Assembly (NCBI GenBank): GCA_030407315.1
Contig: JALQPE010000207.1
Coordinates: forward strand, 1 to 32,787
Source: Asparagopsis taxiformis
Lineage: Eukaryota > Rhodophyta > Florideophyceae > Bonnemaisoniales > Bonnemaisoniaceae
Length of the DNA stretch: 32,787 nucleotides
Reading direction: 5' to 3'
The notes under the pieces were generated by a model that saw nothing but the letters and a program-made list of their open reading frames with translations, was not told the origin of the DNA and made no database searches. A program made the position numbers and the translations under genes. Position 1 is the first letter of the stretch, and every line of letters begins with the position of its first letter. This document shows, one piece after another, positions 9,577-20,185 of this stretch.

Positions 9577-12165
9577 TCAACACCGTAGTGCTGCAAATCT
9601 GTCCGAGATTCCCATTGTATGAGTTTCACCTGCGTTGAAGTTATATATCTTGTTCTGATTTGCGAGACCCAATACACGGAGTGCATCCACCATGAACCTG
9701 TCGGCCAGCCTTCTCACACCATCATTAGGCAAGCTTGGAAAAGCATTGTCCAGAGCATCCTTTGCCAGTCCGTGGAGGAGATGGTCAATTCCAACAAACG
9801 TCGAACGGTATGGGTCCAGAATAGCAGGCACGACAGGGATTCGTAGACTATCGTTTCCGAGTGGTGTCCCGGTTGGAACTAGCCCTTTGGACCTAGCTTC
9901 ATGAAGTAGTCTTTCAATGAGATGCAATGGAGTGTCTGTGATATTTTGCACTGTTCTCAAACCCAGATACTTCAAGATGTTTGCAGAACTTTCCGATGAC
10001 TGAACAGCAGCTGTTCGCTCGGATGTGCGAAAGTGTGTATCAGAGCTCGAATGTAAACGGGTGTCGTAGCCAAACTGCGAGTTCTTCCCATATTTCCCCC
10101 CTCTTACAAAGAAACACAAATGGCATGGGCAGTCTGCGTTGTGCCCCATGACATCCAGCACATGAGAACAGGCAGGATAATCCGACACGAAACCAATAAA
10201 GTCCAGGAAAATTAGACATTCATTTCCGTCTGGATCGACATCACGAAACCCCGACGTACATCCTTGAATAATGTCTCTAGAGATATGTCGAAGGATATGG
10301 TTTGTACTAACACCAGGACCTGTGACACCGATAACGCGCACAGCAGAACTGTTCCGGCGACAGTCCAGCGGAAGACCCATTGGGAGCATATAGCATCCTC
10401 CAGCACTCCCTTTCTTACCAGAGGCTTCATTGAAGTCATCGCAGTATAAAAGAAATGGATAGACGTAGTATGTGGTACCGCAGCTGAGAACCCCACGGAG
10501 ATGTGTAGGATGAAAGGGGCTAGGGCTCGTGCCTGGTTTCAATAACTTGACATTATTGATTGCACGAGTTCCGCCGACAACTTTGTAATGCCCTTCAGAG
10601 TTGACGAGAAAGAGCAGTTTTTGTGATGGGCCTGGCGGTCCGGGAGAGCTGACTACAAGCCCAATGAAGAACTGTATACCACAATTTTGAGTAGGGTTGC
10701 ACTCAGGACTGGGTGATAAAACTGTCAGGTGATCACCCGGCCGAGCATATTCCCGGAACGACTCTTTCTGAAGGATGAAGGCGGACCCATATGAATGCGG
10801 GGAGACCGAAAGCCTGCTATGAAATGCGGCACCAGAGTTAATCCACGAAGAAGATGTGAGAGCTTTGAACGACTCATGGCTGGAAGATAGTGATTCCTGT
10901 TGGAAAAGGGAACTGAGAGTAGGATCTAGAGGAGAGGCGTGCCGCCCTGATATCACTCGAAGCTCCACAATACTACCCCCGAAAGCAGGAACCGGAGAGC
11001 CATCCTTATCCTCCTCTGCCCTCAGAGTATAGTTTTGTCCTTTCAGAGAGTACTCTCTGAATTTTCCTATCCTGGATGTACACACATTACCATGGAAACT
11101 TAGTAACTCATCCGAGTCGGAAGCATCCAATTGTGTGTTATCACGCCACGCAAGGTCGAATATATGTGGTGTAGTAATGTCTGCTCGTGCATATTCGCTT
11201 GGTGGAACGATAAGTACAGGTGCTGATTGACTAGCTTTGTTTTGTTCGACCTTGCTTCTTCGTAGAATCGCAGAAGAGGCAACACGAGCTGCACTACGCT
11301 CTGCGTTTACAGGGAAGTATACGGTTTCCGAACGTAACCATGCATTGTAGAATAGCCACGGTCTCACCTTACGCACTATTGTCGAATAATGTGGCAGACC
11401 TTGCTGAACATGTTTATTCGTTGAGCCTTTTCTCGCGAAATCGAACAAAACACGATCTTCCTGCAAGCTAGCGGCAGTACTTTTTGTGGAGCCTGTCAGC
11501 TTTGCGACAGTATACAGCGTAGTCCATTGTGTCATGTAATTGCGAGCTTTGTCTGGATTGGACGTGTTCATGATAAAGGGAGAAGAGATTAGGAGCTTCG
11601 CTTCTGCCTCCTCCTGTAGTAGCAGGTCTTTATCATTCGACACGGTATCATGTTCTGAGAATACATCATCGGGTTCGTCAGAACTATCGTGATGGAATTC
11701 AGTAGGAACTGTCGCAACAGCAGAAGCAGGTTCACTCCTAGAAGGAAGTATCATATCACAATGGTCGGGAATGGTGGATAGGTTTTCAACTGCTGGAGGT
11801 GGCAGGGTGTTTCCCTCTTCGCTTTTTGCGTACTCCAGAGAGACAGTGGTATCCATGGGTACCAGAGCAATAGCATGCAAGCTATTGTTCCCAGTTGTAG
11901 CCGTATCCAGGACAGGGGAGGAAGGGGGTGTTGCATCTGGGAGCCGGTGGTTGATAGCATTTGGATTCTGGGGAATGTTCAAAGTGCTGTCATGGTCTAT
12001 TTGTGGGGGAGGAAGAGGGTTTTGCATTGGTCTCCAGCCCATGTGATGGACGGAGAAAGGGTCAGAAACTGTTCTGGTAGTCGAACGCCGAGCCCGATTA
12101 CGACCAGGGTATACATTGTTGTATCGTAGTCGTAGGCCAGTCCTAGACTTTCTCGGTCTTGCCAT
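9577..12165 (-). CDS. Tnp2/KDZ-like transposase, copy 2, C-terminus missing
   Basis: The open frame starts at the ATG at 12165 (MARPRKSRTGLRLRY, matched by MGRPRKPRSGLRLRY at 32466) and gives 862 residues. Residues 1-330 are basic, then Pro/Ser/Thr-rich and acidic, probably unstructured. The conserved core follows: PFLLYCDDFN with Asp576/Asp577 as candidate first catalytic acids, GGCYMLPMGLP, VIGVTGPGVSTN, LDFIGFVSDYPACSHVLDVM, a CPCHLC knuckle at Cys679/681/684, and VPAILDPYRS. Compared with the broken copy at 3120-6919, it stops at MGISDRFAALRC, some 400 residues early. The missing part holds the H...E..ER.H block expected in the active site. The stop lies about 10 bp from the palindrome block ending at 9567, so the end was probably lost by rearrangement there. 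Transposition activity is unlikely. The family call comes from motif order. Confidence 0.65.
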   Translation of the reverse strand: MARPRKSRTGLRLRYNNVYPGRNRARRSTTRTVSDPFSVHHMGWRPMQNPLPPPQIDHDSTLNIPQNPNAINHRLPDATPPSSPVLDTATTGNNSLHAIALVPMDTTVSLEYAKSEEGNTLPPPAVENLSTIPDHCDMILPSRSEPASAVATVPTEFHHDSSDEPDDVFSEHDTVSNDKDLLLQEEAEAKLLISSPFIMNTSNPDKARNYMTQWTTLYTVAKLTGSTKSTAASLQEDRVLFDFARKGSTNKHVQQGLPHYSTIVRKVRPWLFYNAWLRSETVYFPVNAERSAARVASSAILRRSKVEQNKASQSAPVLIVPPSEYARADITTPHIFDLAWRDNTQLDASDSDELLSFHGNVCTSRIGKFREYSLKGQNYTLRAEEDKDGSPVPAFGGSIVELRVISGRHASPLDPTLSSLFQQESLSSSHESFKALTSSSWINSGAAFHSRLSVSPHSYGSAFILQKESFREYARPGDHLTVLSPSPECNPTQNCGIQFFIGLVVSSPGPPGPSQKLLFLVNSEGHYKVVGGTRAINNVKLLKPGTSPSPFHPTHLRGVLSCGTTYYVYPFLLYCDDFNEASGKKGSAGGCYMLPMGLPLDCRRNSSAVRVIGVTGPGVSTNHILRHISRDIIQGCTSGFRDVDPDGNECLIFLDFIGFVSDYPACSHVLDVMGHNADCPCHLCFFVRGGKYGKNSQFGYDTRLHSSSDTHFRTSERTAAVQSSESSANILKYLGLRTVQNITDTPLHLIERLLHEARSKGLVPTGTPLGNDSLRIPVVPAILDPYRSTFVGIDHLLHGLAKDALDNAFPSLPNDGVRRLADRFMVDALRVLGLANQNKIYNFNAGETHTMGISDRFAALRC

Positions 12166-12380
12166 GTCTCGATGACAGACAATATGCAGGCTCTGATATG
12201 TGTGTGAGGGACCGCGTGTAGGCCTTGCTGTAGTGAGCATAGAAACGAAACACACAGATATAAAGCTGTAGAAAGGGAGAACATGAATAAGTCGACCGTT
12301 ACAGTCTAATAGTTTAACTATGACCTTGCTCAGTTGAACATACGACTATACTACCCATAAACAGAAATCATTCATGGAAC

Positions 12381-12519
12381 GGGAGATGTTGAAATTTGAT
12401 AATTTTTTTCGCTCCGAAATTACTGCAGTAAAAAGTGATCTAGGTTGGTGCACTTTGCTAGATCACTTTTTACTGCAGTAATTTCGGAGTGAAAAAATTA
12501 CCAAATTTCAACATCTCCC
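12381..12519. repeat. AT-rich hairpin element (CTGCAG type)
   Basis: This is a long, nearly perfect inverted repeat running from GGGAGATGTTGAAATTT to the complementary AAATTTCAACATCTCCC. The arms carry TTACTGCAGTAAAAAGTGAT and the loop is around GGTTGGTGCACTTTGC. It lies just upstream of the transposase ATG at 12165. It shares its frame, AAATTTGGTAATTTTTT...GATCTAG, with the CTCGAG-type hairpins at 26451, 26863, 31608 and 32031. Confidence 0.92.
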
Positions 12520-13278
12520 TGAGCTTCCGGGCGCCGAACTTGGGCTTTTCCAACAACCTGCACCGGAATTAGCCCCATATGCAGCGCTTGAGTTCCCTGG
12601 GGCGCTCGGGACATCACCTCCTCGGAGGCTGTTATACACGCACGTTTACTTCCCAACCTTGGAGAGGAAGTTATGCGAGCACATTGAACGCGTTAACATC
12701 AAGGTGTATGCTGTACTTTGTACTCAGTGGGCATCATTTATCCTTTTCTGTAATCATAGTTGTAGGTTTAGTCGTATACGACTCTAATGTGTTATATCGA
12801 GAGGGGAAGGTACGTACAGGATAATCTCAATAGGTCATTAGGATTATTATTGTCATAGGACCCATTCCGCGGTATACTACATGTCTATATATAGATGATC
12901 TAGGAAGTAAAGTCGACGAGACAAACTAGCAGGTAAAATAGACCAAATTTCTTTAAAGGTTCACTTCATGTACCCTACGTATGGGATAGCCCCTATTTGG
13001 AAAGACTTGGATAGTGCATATTGCATTCCAGCCGCAGCAGGAATTCAAAAGTCTTACACGTATGTTTAGTGGCTGCTATGTCTAGTCAGAATTCGGAATG
13101 GGTCGTTTACCTATGGGAATGTTGTACAAACTAGTGATTTCAAAATAATGTTGTGTTCTGTGAAGTGCTGCAACATGACTAACTTTGTTGAAACATTGAT
13201 AGCTCAACCGTGCTTACGTGGCCAGGTTCCCTGGTTTGAGCACCTCTGTCAACGCGGTGTCCATGGAACGGGAGATGT
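12520..13278. other. Spacer between two hairpins, no gene seen
   Basis: The spacer between the two CTGCAG-type hairpins has no supported coding region. Both hairpins are preceded by the same CATGGAACGGGAGATGT and have the same loop orientation, so they are direct copies. Confidence 0.4.
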
Positions 13279-13392
13279 AAAAATTGGTAATTTTTTTCGC
13301 TCCGAAATTACTGCAGTGATCTAGGTTGGTGCACTTTGCTAGATCGCTTTTTACTGCAGTAATTTCGGAGCGAAAAAAATTACCAAATTTTA
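13279..13392. repeat. AT-rich hairpin element, second CTGCAG copy
   Basis: This is the same family and orientation as the hairpin at 12381. The left arm has lost about 8 nt next to the loop: it reads CTGCAGTGATCTAGG, while the right arm keeps GATCGCTTTTTACTGCAG. The outer right arm ends at AAATTTTA and does not reach the GGGAGATG part. It lies about 225 bp past the stop of the ParB-dioxygenase gene. Confidence 0.9.
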
Positions 13393-13616
13393 GGACCTCA
13401 ACGCCAGGGGTCCAGCGCCCTTCGCGACTTGCGAAGGCACACTGGTTGCAACTAGTATACTACCATTCTTTACCTTGCCATTTACGAGAAGGGGAGAGGG
13501 CAGAGGACTATCAACGGAAGGAGCTTCTGACAAACTACAAGTAGACTATAGGAATGTGGGAGAACATGGAAACAAGAGAAATATCAGTTTAGAGCATGTT
13601 ATAGTTAATATGCTAT

Positions 13617-16600
13617 CTATTCAACTGTAATATACTCTTCGCTACTACTTTCCTCTTCCTTATCACTATCCGACACGTAGTCGTGATCGAAATCGTAGGG
13701 CTCCGGCAGAGCATTGGGGTCGTCACCCAGCCCTGGCGCATAAACTAGGTCGTTGACGAGCTCGGAGGAGACACGCGCAGCCATTGTGTGGACCCGAATA
13801 TGGTGACCATACGGCATTCCAGTGTTGGAAAGCCTGGTCTTCACGAAATCGTGGTCCTGCCATCCTGGACCTGCATGTTCCAAGTCTCCACGAGAGACAA
13901 AAACAGAGAAGGGAGGTATCCAGACCAACTTGGGAACGAGATGGGGCCAGACGTCCAGGAAGGCCTTGCGTGGGGAGTTGAGGAAGGTATGGCTGCGAGG
14001 TCGTACCAGAATCGGGGAACCCACTGCACCAGTTGCAATGAATGCATAGTCAGGATCTGGTGCAGGTTTACCGTAGTATCGGTTGGGTTCCCCTGGCGGT
14101 GGACCGGGGTATGTGAAGTCCAGATGAGGTATCTGACGATCACAGCCCGACCCTGTGAGCAGCATCCGAAGACCTGTTCTACCGAACCTGAGCTTGGAGC
14201 CTTCCTTGAATCCCTTCAATGACGAAACGGAATCTTCTAAGTGGAGCTTTTCTGCTATAATAGCGAGCAGAACATCCACAGAAACCTTATCGTGAGCGAT
14301 TGGACCAGACGCAAGCGTGTCCAGGTCTTCGACAACGGCCTTGCAGGGGGTCATGTACCGCTGCCGAGACGGCCCCCCTTCTGCATCCTTGGCTGTAGAA
14401 CCGGAATTGAGAATCGAAATCCACGCACCTTCCTCGTCTTCCGAGAACTTCTTCGCAAAGGCTGCCAGAAGGTCGTGGATACTAGACCGCACTTCCTTAG
14501 CTCCTAGTATGTTCTCCAGGACAACATATCCATCAGAATCAATACTAGCCCTTGCCCGCTCGAAATACACAGCCCTCTCGATGGACGAAGAACCAGCCAT
14601 GGAGTCAATATCCTCCCTCAGTTCCTCCACCTCCCCTTCCGTCAAGTAGAACCCAGAGCGGTGTTCAGGATGAAGTAGGCTCGAAACTGAACGGACGAAC
14701 GATTCAGCTTCGGCCACGGAAGTATTCTCGAGGAGGTGGGGAGGTGGACTCGGCTGTTCGTCCTCGTACCGGTGGACCAGAAACCCCTTCGAAGTCACCT
14801 TCGATTTCGTGGGGGTTTCTTCCTCCTCCTCACTCTCACCTTCATTGTCACGCTCCTTCTCACCCGAAGACGGGGGTTGACCAGGAAGCGGAAGGGAGGG
14901 AGGAGGGGAAGAAGTGCTGCCAAGAGCGATGAGCTGCTCTGCAACGGCAGCACTTCTGGTCTTCGACCGAGTAACACGGGCCGGAAGCGGACTAAAGGTA
15001 TCGTCCCTTTTCCTCTTTTCCCCTCGGCGGGTATTCTTGGAGGGCTTCTTGACCTTGCCCAACGATATGGGAGTCTTCTCTCCTACGGTTCTCCTCTTGT
15101 CCTTGACACCCGCTTCACCCTTGTCCTGTTCCACCGACTCGGTCGTTGAGCCTCCTTTGCGAAAAGGATTAAACTCATCACCATCCCACGCTTCTTGTAA
15201 CGTGACCCCTGCAGGAGGGGTCCAAGAAGGGGCGTCATTGGGTTGACGACCATCATAGCACCGACGGGAGCACACGAAGACCATGTCTCGCTCACCTTGG
15301 TTAAGGTACTTGATGGGGATGAGATGGTGGACGCGGGGATAGTCGCACAGATTGTGAACTGGCTTAGAGTTGCACGCTGTGCATTTGTGCACAGCGGCAG
15401 AGCCGGGAAAGCGACAGTGCGGTCCAAGAGAGCAAGGGAAGGGGCGTGGAGTAGTTTCGTCGGCCGGAATGCGAATGGCACGCGAAACGGGATACTCCGC
15501 ACCACCCCCCAGCGGTTCAGAGACTTCCGCAATTTCGGGGTTCTGCTGTTCCCCCATAGGTGTGGGGGGAACTGGAGCAGGGGAGGGTGGTGACACAGCC
15601 ATAGGAGACTTGGGGGGAGAAGATGGAACCCGGGCAGCGGAGGGGGTTGAGACAGCCATGGGAGACTGAGCAGGAGAGGGATGAGGAGAAGGGGTGGTGG
15701 GATTGGCAGGAGGGGTGGTAGGATTGGCAGGAGGGGTGGTGGGTTTGGCAGGAGGGGTGGTGGGATTGCCTGAGGACCCGGGAGCATTCTGCTGCGTTTG
15801 TTCAGGTGGAACAGCAGCAGAAATGTCCAAGGGACCAGTTTCATCCTCTGGGAGGGGCTCAGAGGGAAGGGGACAGGGAGGGGCTCGATGATAGTTTCTC
15901 CGAACTGCGTCGGAGAACGATCCTTGCCAGGCACTTGCGATGGTGATCCTGGCGGAGGGACAGGTGCAGGAGGAGCACTCGTTGAAGCCCTCGCACCCTC
16001 CTCCATTACCACGTCATTGGCGGGAGTGGTATTCGCAGCAGAGTCCAACGGCTCAGTACGAGGAGGAGTCTGTTGCTTCGGTGCAACATTGAAACGATGC
16101 TTGATGACCGAACGGAAATCTTCGATACGAAGATCTTGGTTCTCCGTTCTCTTCGGCACCGGCTCCTCCTCGTACTGAACCATACGCTTGAACACGGATT
16201 TCCAGGTCGGAATCATTTCCTTTCCATCCGGTTCAAGGTCTTCCAGGTCTGCCAATTGCTCCGTACTGAGGTCAACCATGGGTGCTAGTTCACGGATGAC
16301 CTCGTAGAAATCTCTAACGTAATTGAGATATGTACGGAGCTGGAGACCTGGGATACGTCCAAACGAATGCATCAGCAGCACAGACCGGTAGTGAAGGCAT
16401 TTCACCATCAATTCACTAGCACGGTCTTCAGCCTTCGTGAATGCTGTGTCTTTTAGGACCAGAAGGCTGATGCCGACCTCGTTCTCCTTCCTCCCGGAAG
16501 CCATCTTGTAGGCTGCGTACGTGCGAGGCGAACGTCGCATATTCATAGCCACATTGACGATGGACGTCACGGTACTCTTCCGGAGGATGCCAGAAAAATG

Positions 16601-17200
16601 ACGTTGGAAGAACCAATTAGACAGCTGCGAAGCCGTCATGTTGGCCAGATTCCTATCCCCAGGTTGAGCGTACTTGAGGTTGCAATTGTATATGCTAATG
16701 ATAGCATGTATACGATCCCGGATGGTGGTTGGCAAAACAGTGTGCACAAGCTCATTCAACCGCTGACTGAGGTAAAGGACATCCTCCATAGTCATTGGCG
16801 CACCATCCGGCCTCAAGGCTTCCTGGACAGGAACGTTGTCCACAACGGAAGCTAAACGCTCAACCTGTTCCTCCTTCGCCCGCACCAGAGCTCCACGACG
16901 ATGAAGACCGTCCGCTATGTAGTAGCGTGTTCCATCGGGCCCAAATGGTAGATTTACCACAGTCATGCAGCCCACAGAAGAGGTCTGAAAGCCTTCGAGA
17001 ATCATCTTCTGGAACAGAACTTCAACATGAGAGACATCAACCTCGCGGGATGTTTCTTCCGTGACATGAATGTCAGCGATCGGAAGTTTCGTTTCCCTGA
17101 ATAGGTAGTTCGAAAGCGAGGTGCCAGTGCGGGACATGGCAGGGATGGTGAGCTCTCGAGCTGCACTGGTGGTCGACAGAGGGATAGTACGCGGAGGCAT
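13617..17200 (-). CDS. ParB + zinc finger + 2OG-Fe(II) dioxygenase, frameshifted copy
   Basis: This is a second copy of the gene at 27609-31220, co-linear over its whole length. The start is the ATG at 17200 (MPPRTIPLSTTSA), chosen because it aligns with MSLRPRRGEA of the other copy. The N-terminus has a ParB-like domain with RYYIADGLHRRGAL. A helical region and a Pro/Thr-rich linker follow, then the zinc finger (PFPCSLGPHC...HKCTAC...HNLC...VCSRRC) and the dioxygenase with HLDF at 14118-14126, GDLEHAG near 13877 and HHIRVH near 13800. Two frames meet between about 15865 and 15890: the upstream frame reads EPLPVPF and the other continues PSEPLPEDETGPLD. One base gained or lost in this C-rich run separates them. 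It is either a recent pseudogene or an assembly error. It is divergent from the Tudor-like gene and followed by the hairpins and transposase copy 2. Confidence 0.8.
15690..15770. repeat. Coding minisatellite in the linker
   Basis: A repeat of about 21 bp with the core TTGGCAGGAGGGGTGGT occurs four times and encodes PTTPPAN/K repeats in the disordered linker of the ParB-dioxygenase protein. It lies less than 200 bp from the frameshift, in sequence prone to slippage. Confidence 0.85.
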
Positions 17201-18363
17201 GTTGTTTTTGCCGAGTGGGTAGCGCGGAAGTGTAGTGAGAAAGAGAGGGGGATAGGAGAATAGAGATGGTTGAGGAGAGATAGACTGTCGCTTTAGAGAG
17301 ACAGTGTGAGGGAGAGTGTGGTGGATAGTGCCAGAGAGATTGGCAATGAAGTGGTAGAGAGGATCTCTAAAAGGCTGGCAGAGAGAGGCAGGTAGAGGTG
17401 GAGAGATTGGTGTAGGGAGTGCACAGCATAAGCAATTTTTTGAAAAACCAGTAAATTTTATGGTCTGGACCACTATAAATTAGTGGAATGGCAAACCATC
17501 AAAAAAATCCCAGAAATTACCGGCGCCGTGCCATAGATAAGTAGTGGAAATACCGTAAAGAATGTAATGGAATGGAACTGCGCCGTGGGAGTGGGTGTAA
17601 GCACCGTGACAGTTGGAATTTTCCAGTACTGTACGGAAAAATAACATTGGAAAGGACAAAGACACGTCGCGTTGGTCATGACGGTGACCAGAGGTGGCAT
17701 ATTCCATTATTTTTGGAAATTCTATGCTGGAATGATGGAACGGCGGAACCATATGTATGACAGTACCATGATGGACTGGAACCATGATCTTTGATGGTCA
17801 CTCCAGTCTGTGCAATGGATGGCAGCCGTAGCGGTGCAAGGACGGTAGAGAGATGGACTGGTACTGACTGTTCCCATGTGATATCCACGTAGATGAAGTC
17901 ACATTTTGGATGTCCATGAGGAATATGATATCATATGGAAGAGGAGAAATGCAAAGTGTATGGCTTTAACTATCCTATCTCGATATGGTCATTGTTTTAT
18001 CATAGATAGGGTATGGTCGAAAGAATGGAACCATCTACATTGATTTTTAGCACAGATAATACGGCTTGGTTACTATTTTAGTCGCTAAAGTCTGTAATCA
18101 AGCCACTCCCCTATACACGGGATTGACCCGAATAGTGATTTTCGCCCTGGCTTTAAGCGTTAGTAGTAACATAAACGCAGTAGTAGTGTAGTTGACAACT
18201 TTTGTGGCAGTGGGGAACATTGTAGTGATTTCGTATCATACGGTAAAAATGCAAAATTGGACGTTACGGATATGGGTGAGTAGTATTGAAGAAGTCAACG
18301 AAGACTTTTCCTAAACAGAATTGCAAATTGTGGGCTCTAGTATCTTTATTTGGTGGAGGAACT
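17201..18363. other. Divergent intergenic region
   Basis: The region lies between the ParB-dioxygenase start (leftward) and the Tudor-like start (rightward), so it should hold both promoters. A small palindrome, CCACTA and TAGTGG around TAAAT, lies at 17470-17486. From 17500 to 17880 there are many degenerate GGAA, CCAT and ATGG words without a clear period. No RNA gene was recognised. An in-frame TTG at 18286 lies upstream of the chosen ATG at 18364 but has no support as a start. Confidence 0.4.
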
Positions 18364-20058
18364 ATGACCAGGCGGGAATCATTGCGAATTAGGCGCCAAA
18401 GCGAAAAAGCAATAGCGTGTCGGGAGCGTGAACGAGCTGCAGCTGTTGATGCACTTCCGTCTGTCGGCACCCAAATAGAGGTATGGTTCCAGGTGGGGGA
18501 CGACTCAATGTGGTGGAAGGCTGTGGTAGTGGAAATGAAACTTCCCGAGCAGTATCCTATTTGCTCGGGTAAACCATCAGTGGGTGACCGCATCGATGTG
18601 GACAGAGGAGATGGCGTGTACACGCCCGGAGTGGTGGAGCAGCAGGGTCAGGATTTGGATACTGCAATTGTGAAGTTGGCGACGGAGGAAAAGGATATTG
18701 CAGTAACGGAAGTGTCAAAGTGGCGGTATTCGGATTCTGTGAAGCCAAGGCATGATGAAATAGTGGTTGCAGAAGGCAGATTGTTATACGATGCAATTCC
18801 TGAAAGGAATTACCCTTGCGTCTCCTATGAACACGTAAAATTTGTGCTGGGAAGTAAGTTAATGTCCGGGGGTCAGCCACCAACACCGTGGCGAAGGAGC
18901 AACGGAGAGGTTGTGGACTACGAAGAGGCCGGAGTGGAACATCATGTCGAATCGGATGGTGAATCTGAAGCGATGTCCCCGCAAAAGAAGAAGCCAAAAG
19001 TGGAATCGGTACTTGATTCCAACACATACAGTGGCATGGAGAAGAGGCTGAGAACACTAGAAAGTATTATTCTTTCTGGAAGTGGTGGCGATCATCGGAT
19101 GGTTTACGATGGGAAAGTTCCAATAGAACCTGCACTCACGTCCACTGGACCGGTTCTATTGATGCTTTTGCGCCGCTCAGTCGAGAAAGCTGTAGAACAG
19201 GCAAACAGAGTTACGTTGTCAAACTCCGGGACGGATTTTCCGCATAGTGAGGTGGATGGTGCATGTACCAGTGGGACAGTTGTGAGTGGTCCAGTGCATA
19301 TTCCTGCTTCATTGAGCACAACCGTATTCCGGGAAATGTTGAAGGGAACAACAGAGTTGTATGCAGGATGTTATTACAAAGTTTACCCTGGGCTTCATGA
19401 GGCAGTGAGCGGAACTGGTGCTGAAGCTGTGAACATTACATGTTCCAGTTTTGCAGCAGTATCGGACTTGTTAGGATTACCTCACCCGTGGCGAATGGAG
19501 TCATTGCTGCACAGACGAAAGCCTGGAGCGGCAGTGGAAGAGGAAGAAGGGGGAGTGATTAGCGGAAATCGGCCTAGGAGGCCATTGTTCTTGCGCTTGC
19601 TTGGTGCATTGTTGTGCACAGAAACGACGAACGGAGATCCATCATCTGTTGCAATTGGCAGTAGCTCGTTCTGCGTATCCGGAGCAAAATCGAACACGTG
19701 GTGCCTAGTGCGCAAGAATAGTTCTGCGGTCCAAGGTCAATATGTGCATGGCATGGAGCTGAAAAAATGCCCATCGATTTGTGCCGTACATAGGAGGCCT
19801 GACGGGGATGCGAGTCGGGAAGGGTGGAAAGGTGACGGGAAGAAGAGTTTTCGTATAGAATGGCAACCGATAACGCATAAGAAAAGGGGACAGACAGGGG
19901 ATGTGTTGTGGGGAACATTTCGAATTCATATACCCTACGTCGTATTCCGAGGTTTTGGCGAACCATGGCGAATAGACAAGTTGATATCGGAAGATCTAGT
20001 CAAAGATGTGGTGGGGTATAACTTTTCAGACAAAAGGGCAGAGGAGTACATAAAATGA
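18364..20058 (+). CDS. Tudor-like domain protein
   Basis: The 564-residue protein starts at MTRRESLRIRR, a basic N-terminus like those of the other genes here. Residues of about 32-120 read as one or two small beta-barrel modules: VGTQIEVWFQVGDDSMWWKA followed by VGDRIDVDRGDGVYTPGVVE and a strand ending KWRYSDS. The pattern of an acidic or aromatic strand, WW.A.V and D...Y.PG.V is that of Tudor/agenet/SGF29-like domains, which bind methylated lysine or arginine on histones. A stretch near residue 200 (PQKKKPKVE) looks like a nuclear localisation signal. The C-terminal 300 residues are not recognised. AATAAA follows the stop by 16 bp. It converges on the gene ending at 20186, with a 127-bp gap. 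The Tudor call is moderate. Confidence 0.6.
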   Translation: MTRRESLRIRRQSEKAIACRERERAAAVDALPSVGTQIEVWFQVGDDSMWWKAVVVEMKLPEQYPICSGKPSVGDRIDVDRGDGVYTPGVVEQQGQDLDTAIVKLATEEKDIAVTEVSKWRYSDSVKPRHDEIVVAEGRLLYDAIPERNYPCVSYEHVKFVLGSKLMSGGQPPTPWRRSNGEVVDYEEAGVEHHVESDGESEAMSPQKKKPKVESVLDSNTYSGMEKRLRTLESIILSGSGGDHRMVYDGKVPIEPALTSTGPVLLMLLRRSVEKAVEQANRVTLSNSGTDFPHSEVDGACTSGTVVSGPVHIPASLSTTVFREMLKGTTELYAGCYYKVYPGLHEAVSGTGAEAVNITCSSFAAVSDLLGLPHPWRMESLLHRRKPGAAVEEEEGGVISGNRPRRPLFLRLLGALLCTETTNGDPSSVAIGSSSFCVSGAKSNTWCLVRKNSSAVQGQYVHGMELKKCPSICAVHRRPDGDASREGWKGDGKKSFRIEWQPITHKKRGQTGDVLWGTFRIHIPYVVFRGFGEPWRIDKLISEDLVKDVVGYNFSDKRAEEYIK

Positions 20059-20074
20059 TACCAGTAGTGCAATG

Positions 20075-20080
20075 AATAAA
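20075..20080 (+). terminator. Polyadenylation signal AATAAA
   Basis: A perfect AATAAA lies 16 bp after the stop of the Tudor-like gene, in the short gap before the convergent gene. The position is rather close to the stop for a poly(A) signal, but the word is exact. Confidence 0.35.
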
Positions 20081-20185
20081 GCAAAAACGGTTCTGCCAGG
20101 CTAATAGAGACACATGTATACTGAGAACTAGAGGCAAACAATGCCAGGTTACGTAGGCAAAGATAGCAGAACAGTAAACAGAAAT

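Noticed and set aside
15083..15830. Two overlapping genes on the minus strand
   Set aside because: Comparison with the intact copy shows one gene with a frameshift. The upstream frame past the shift is low-complexity Pro/Leu out-of-frame sequence.
18070..18150. Possible tRNA or snoRNA (CGCTAAAG...CTTTAAGCG)
   Set aside because: No cloverleaf, no T-loop GTTCRA box and no C/D or H/ACA boxes in the right places.
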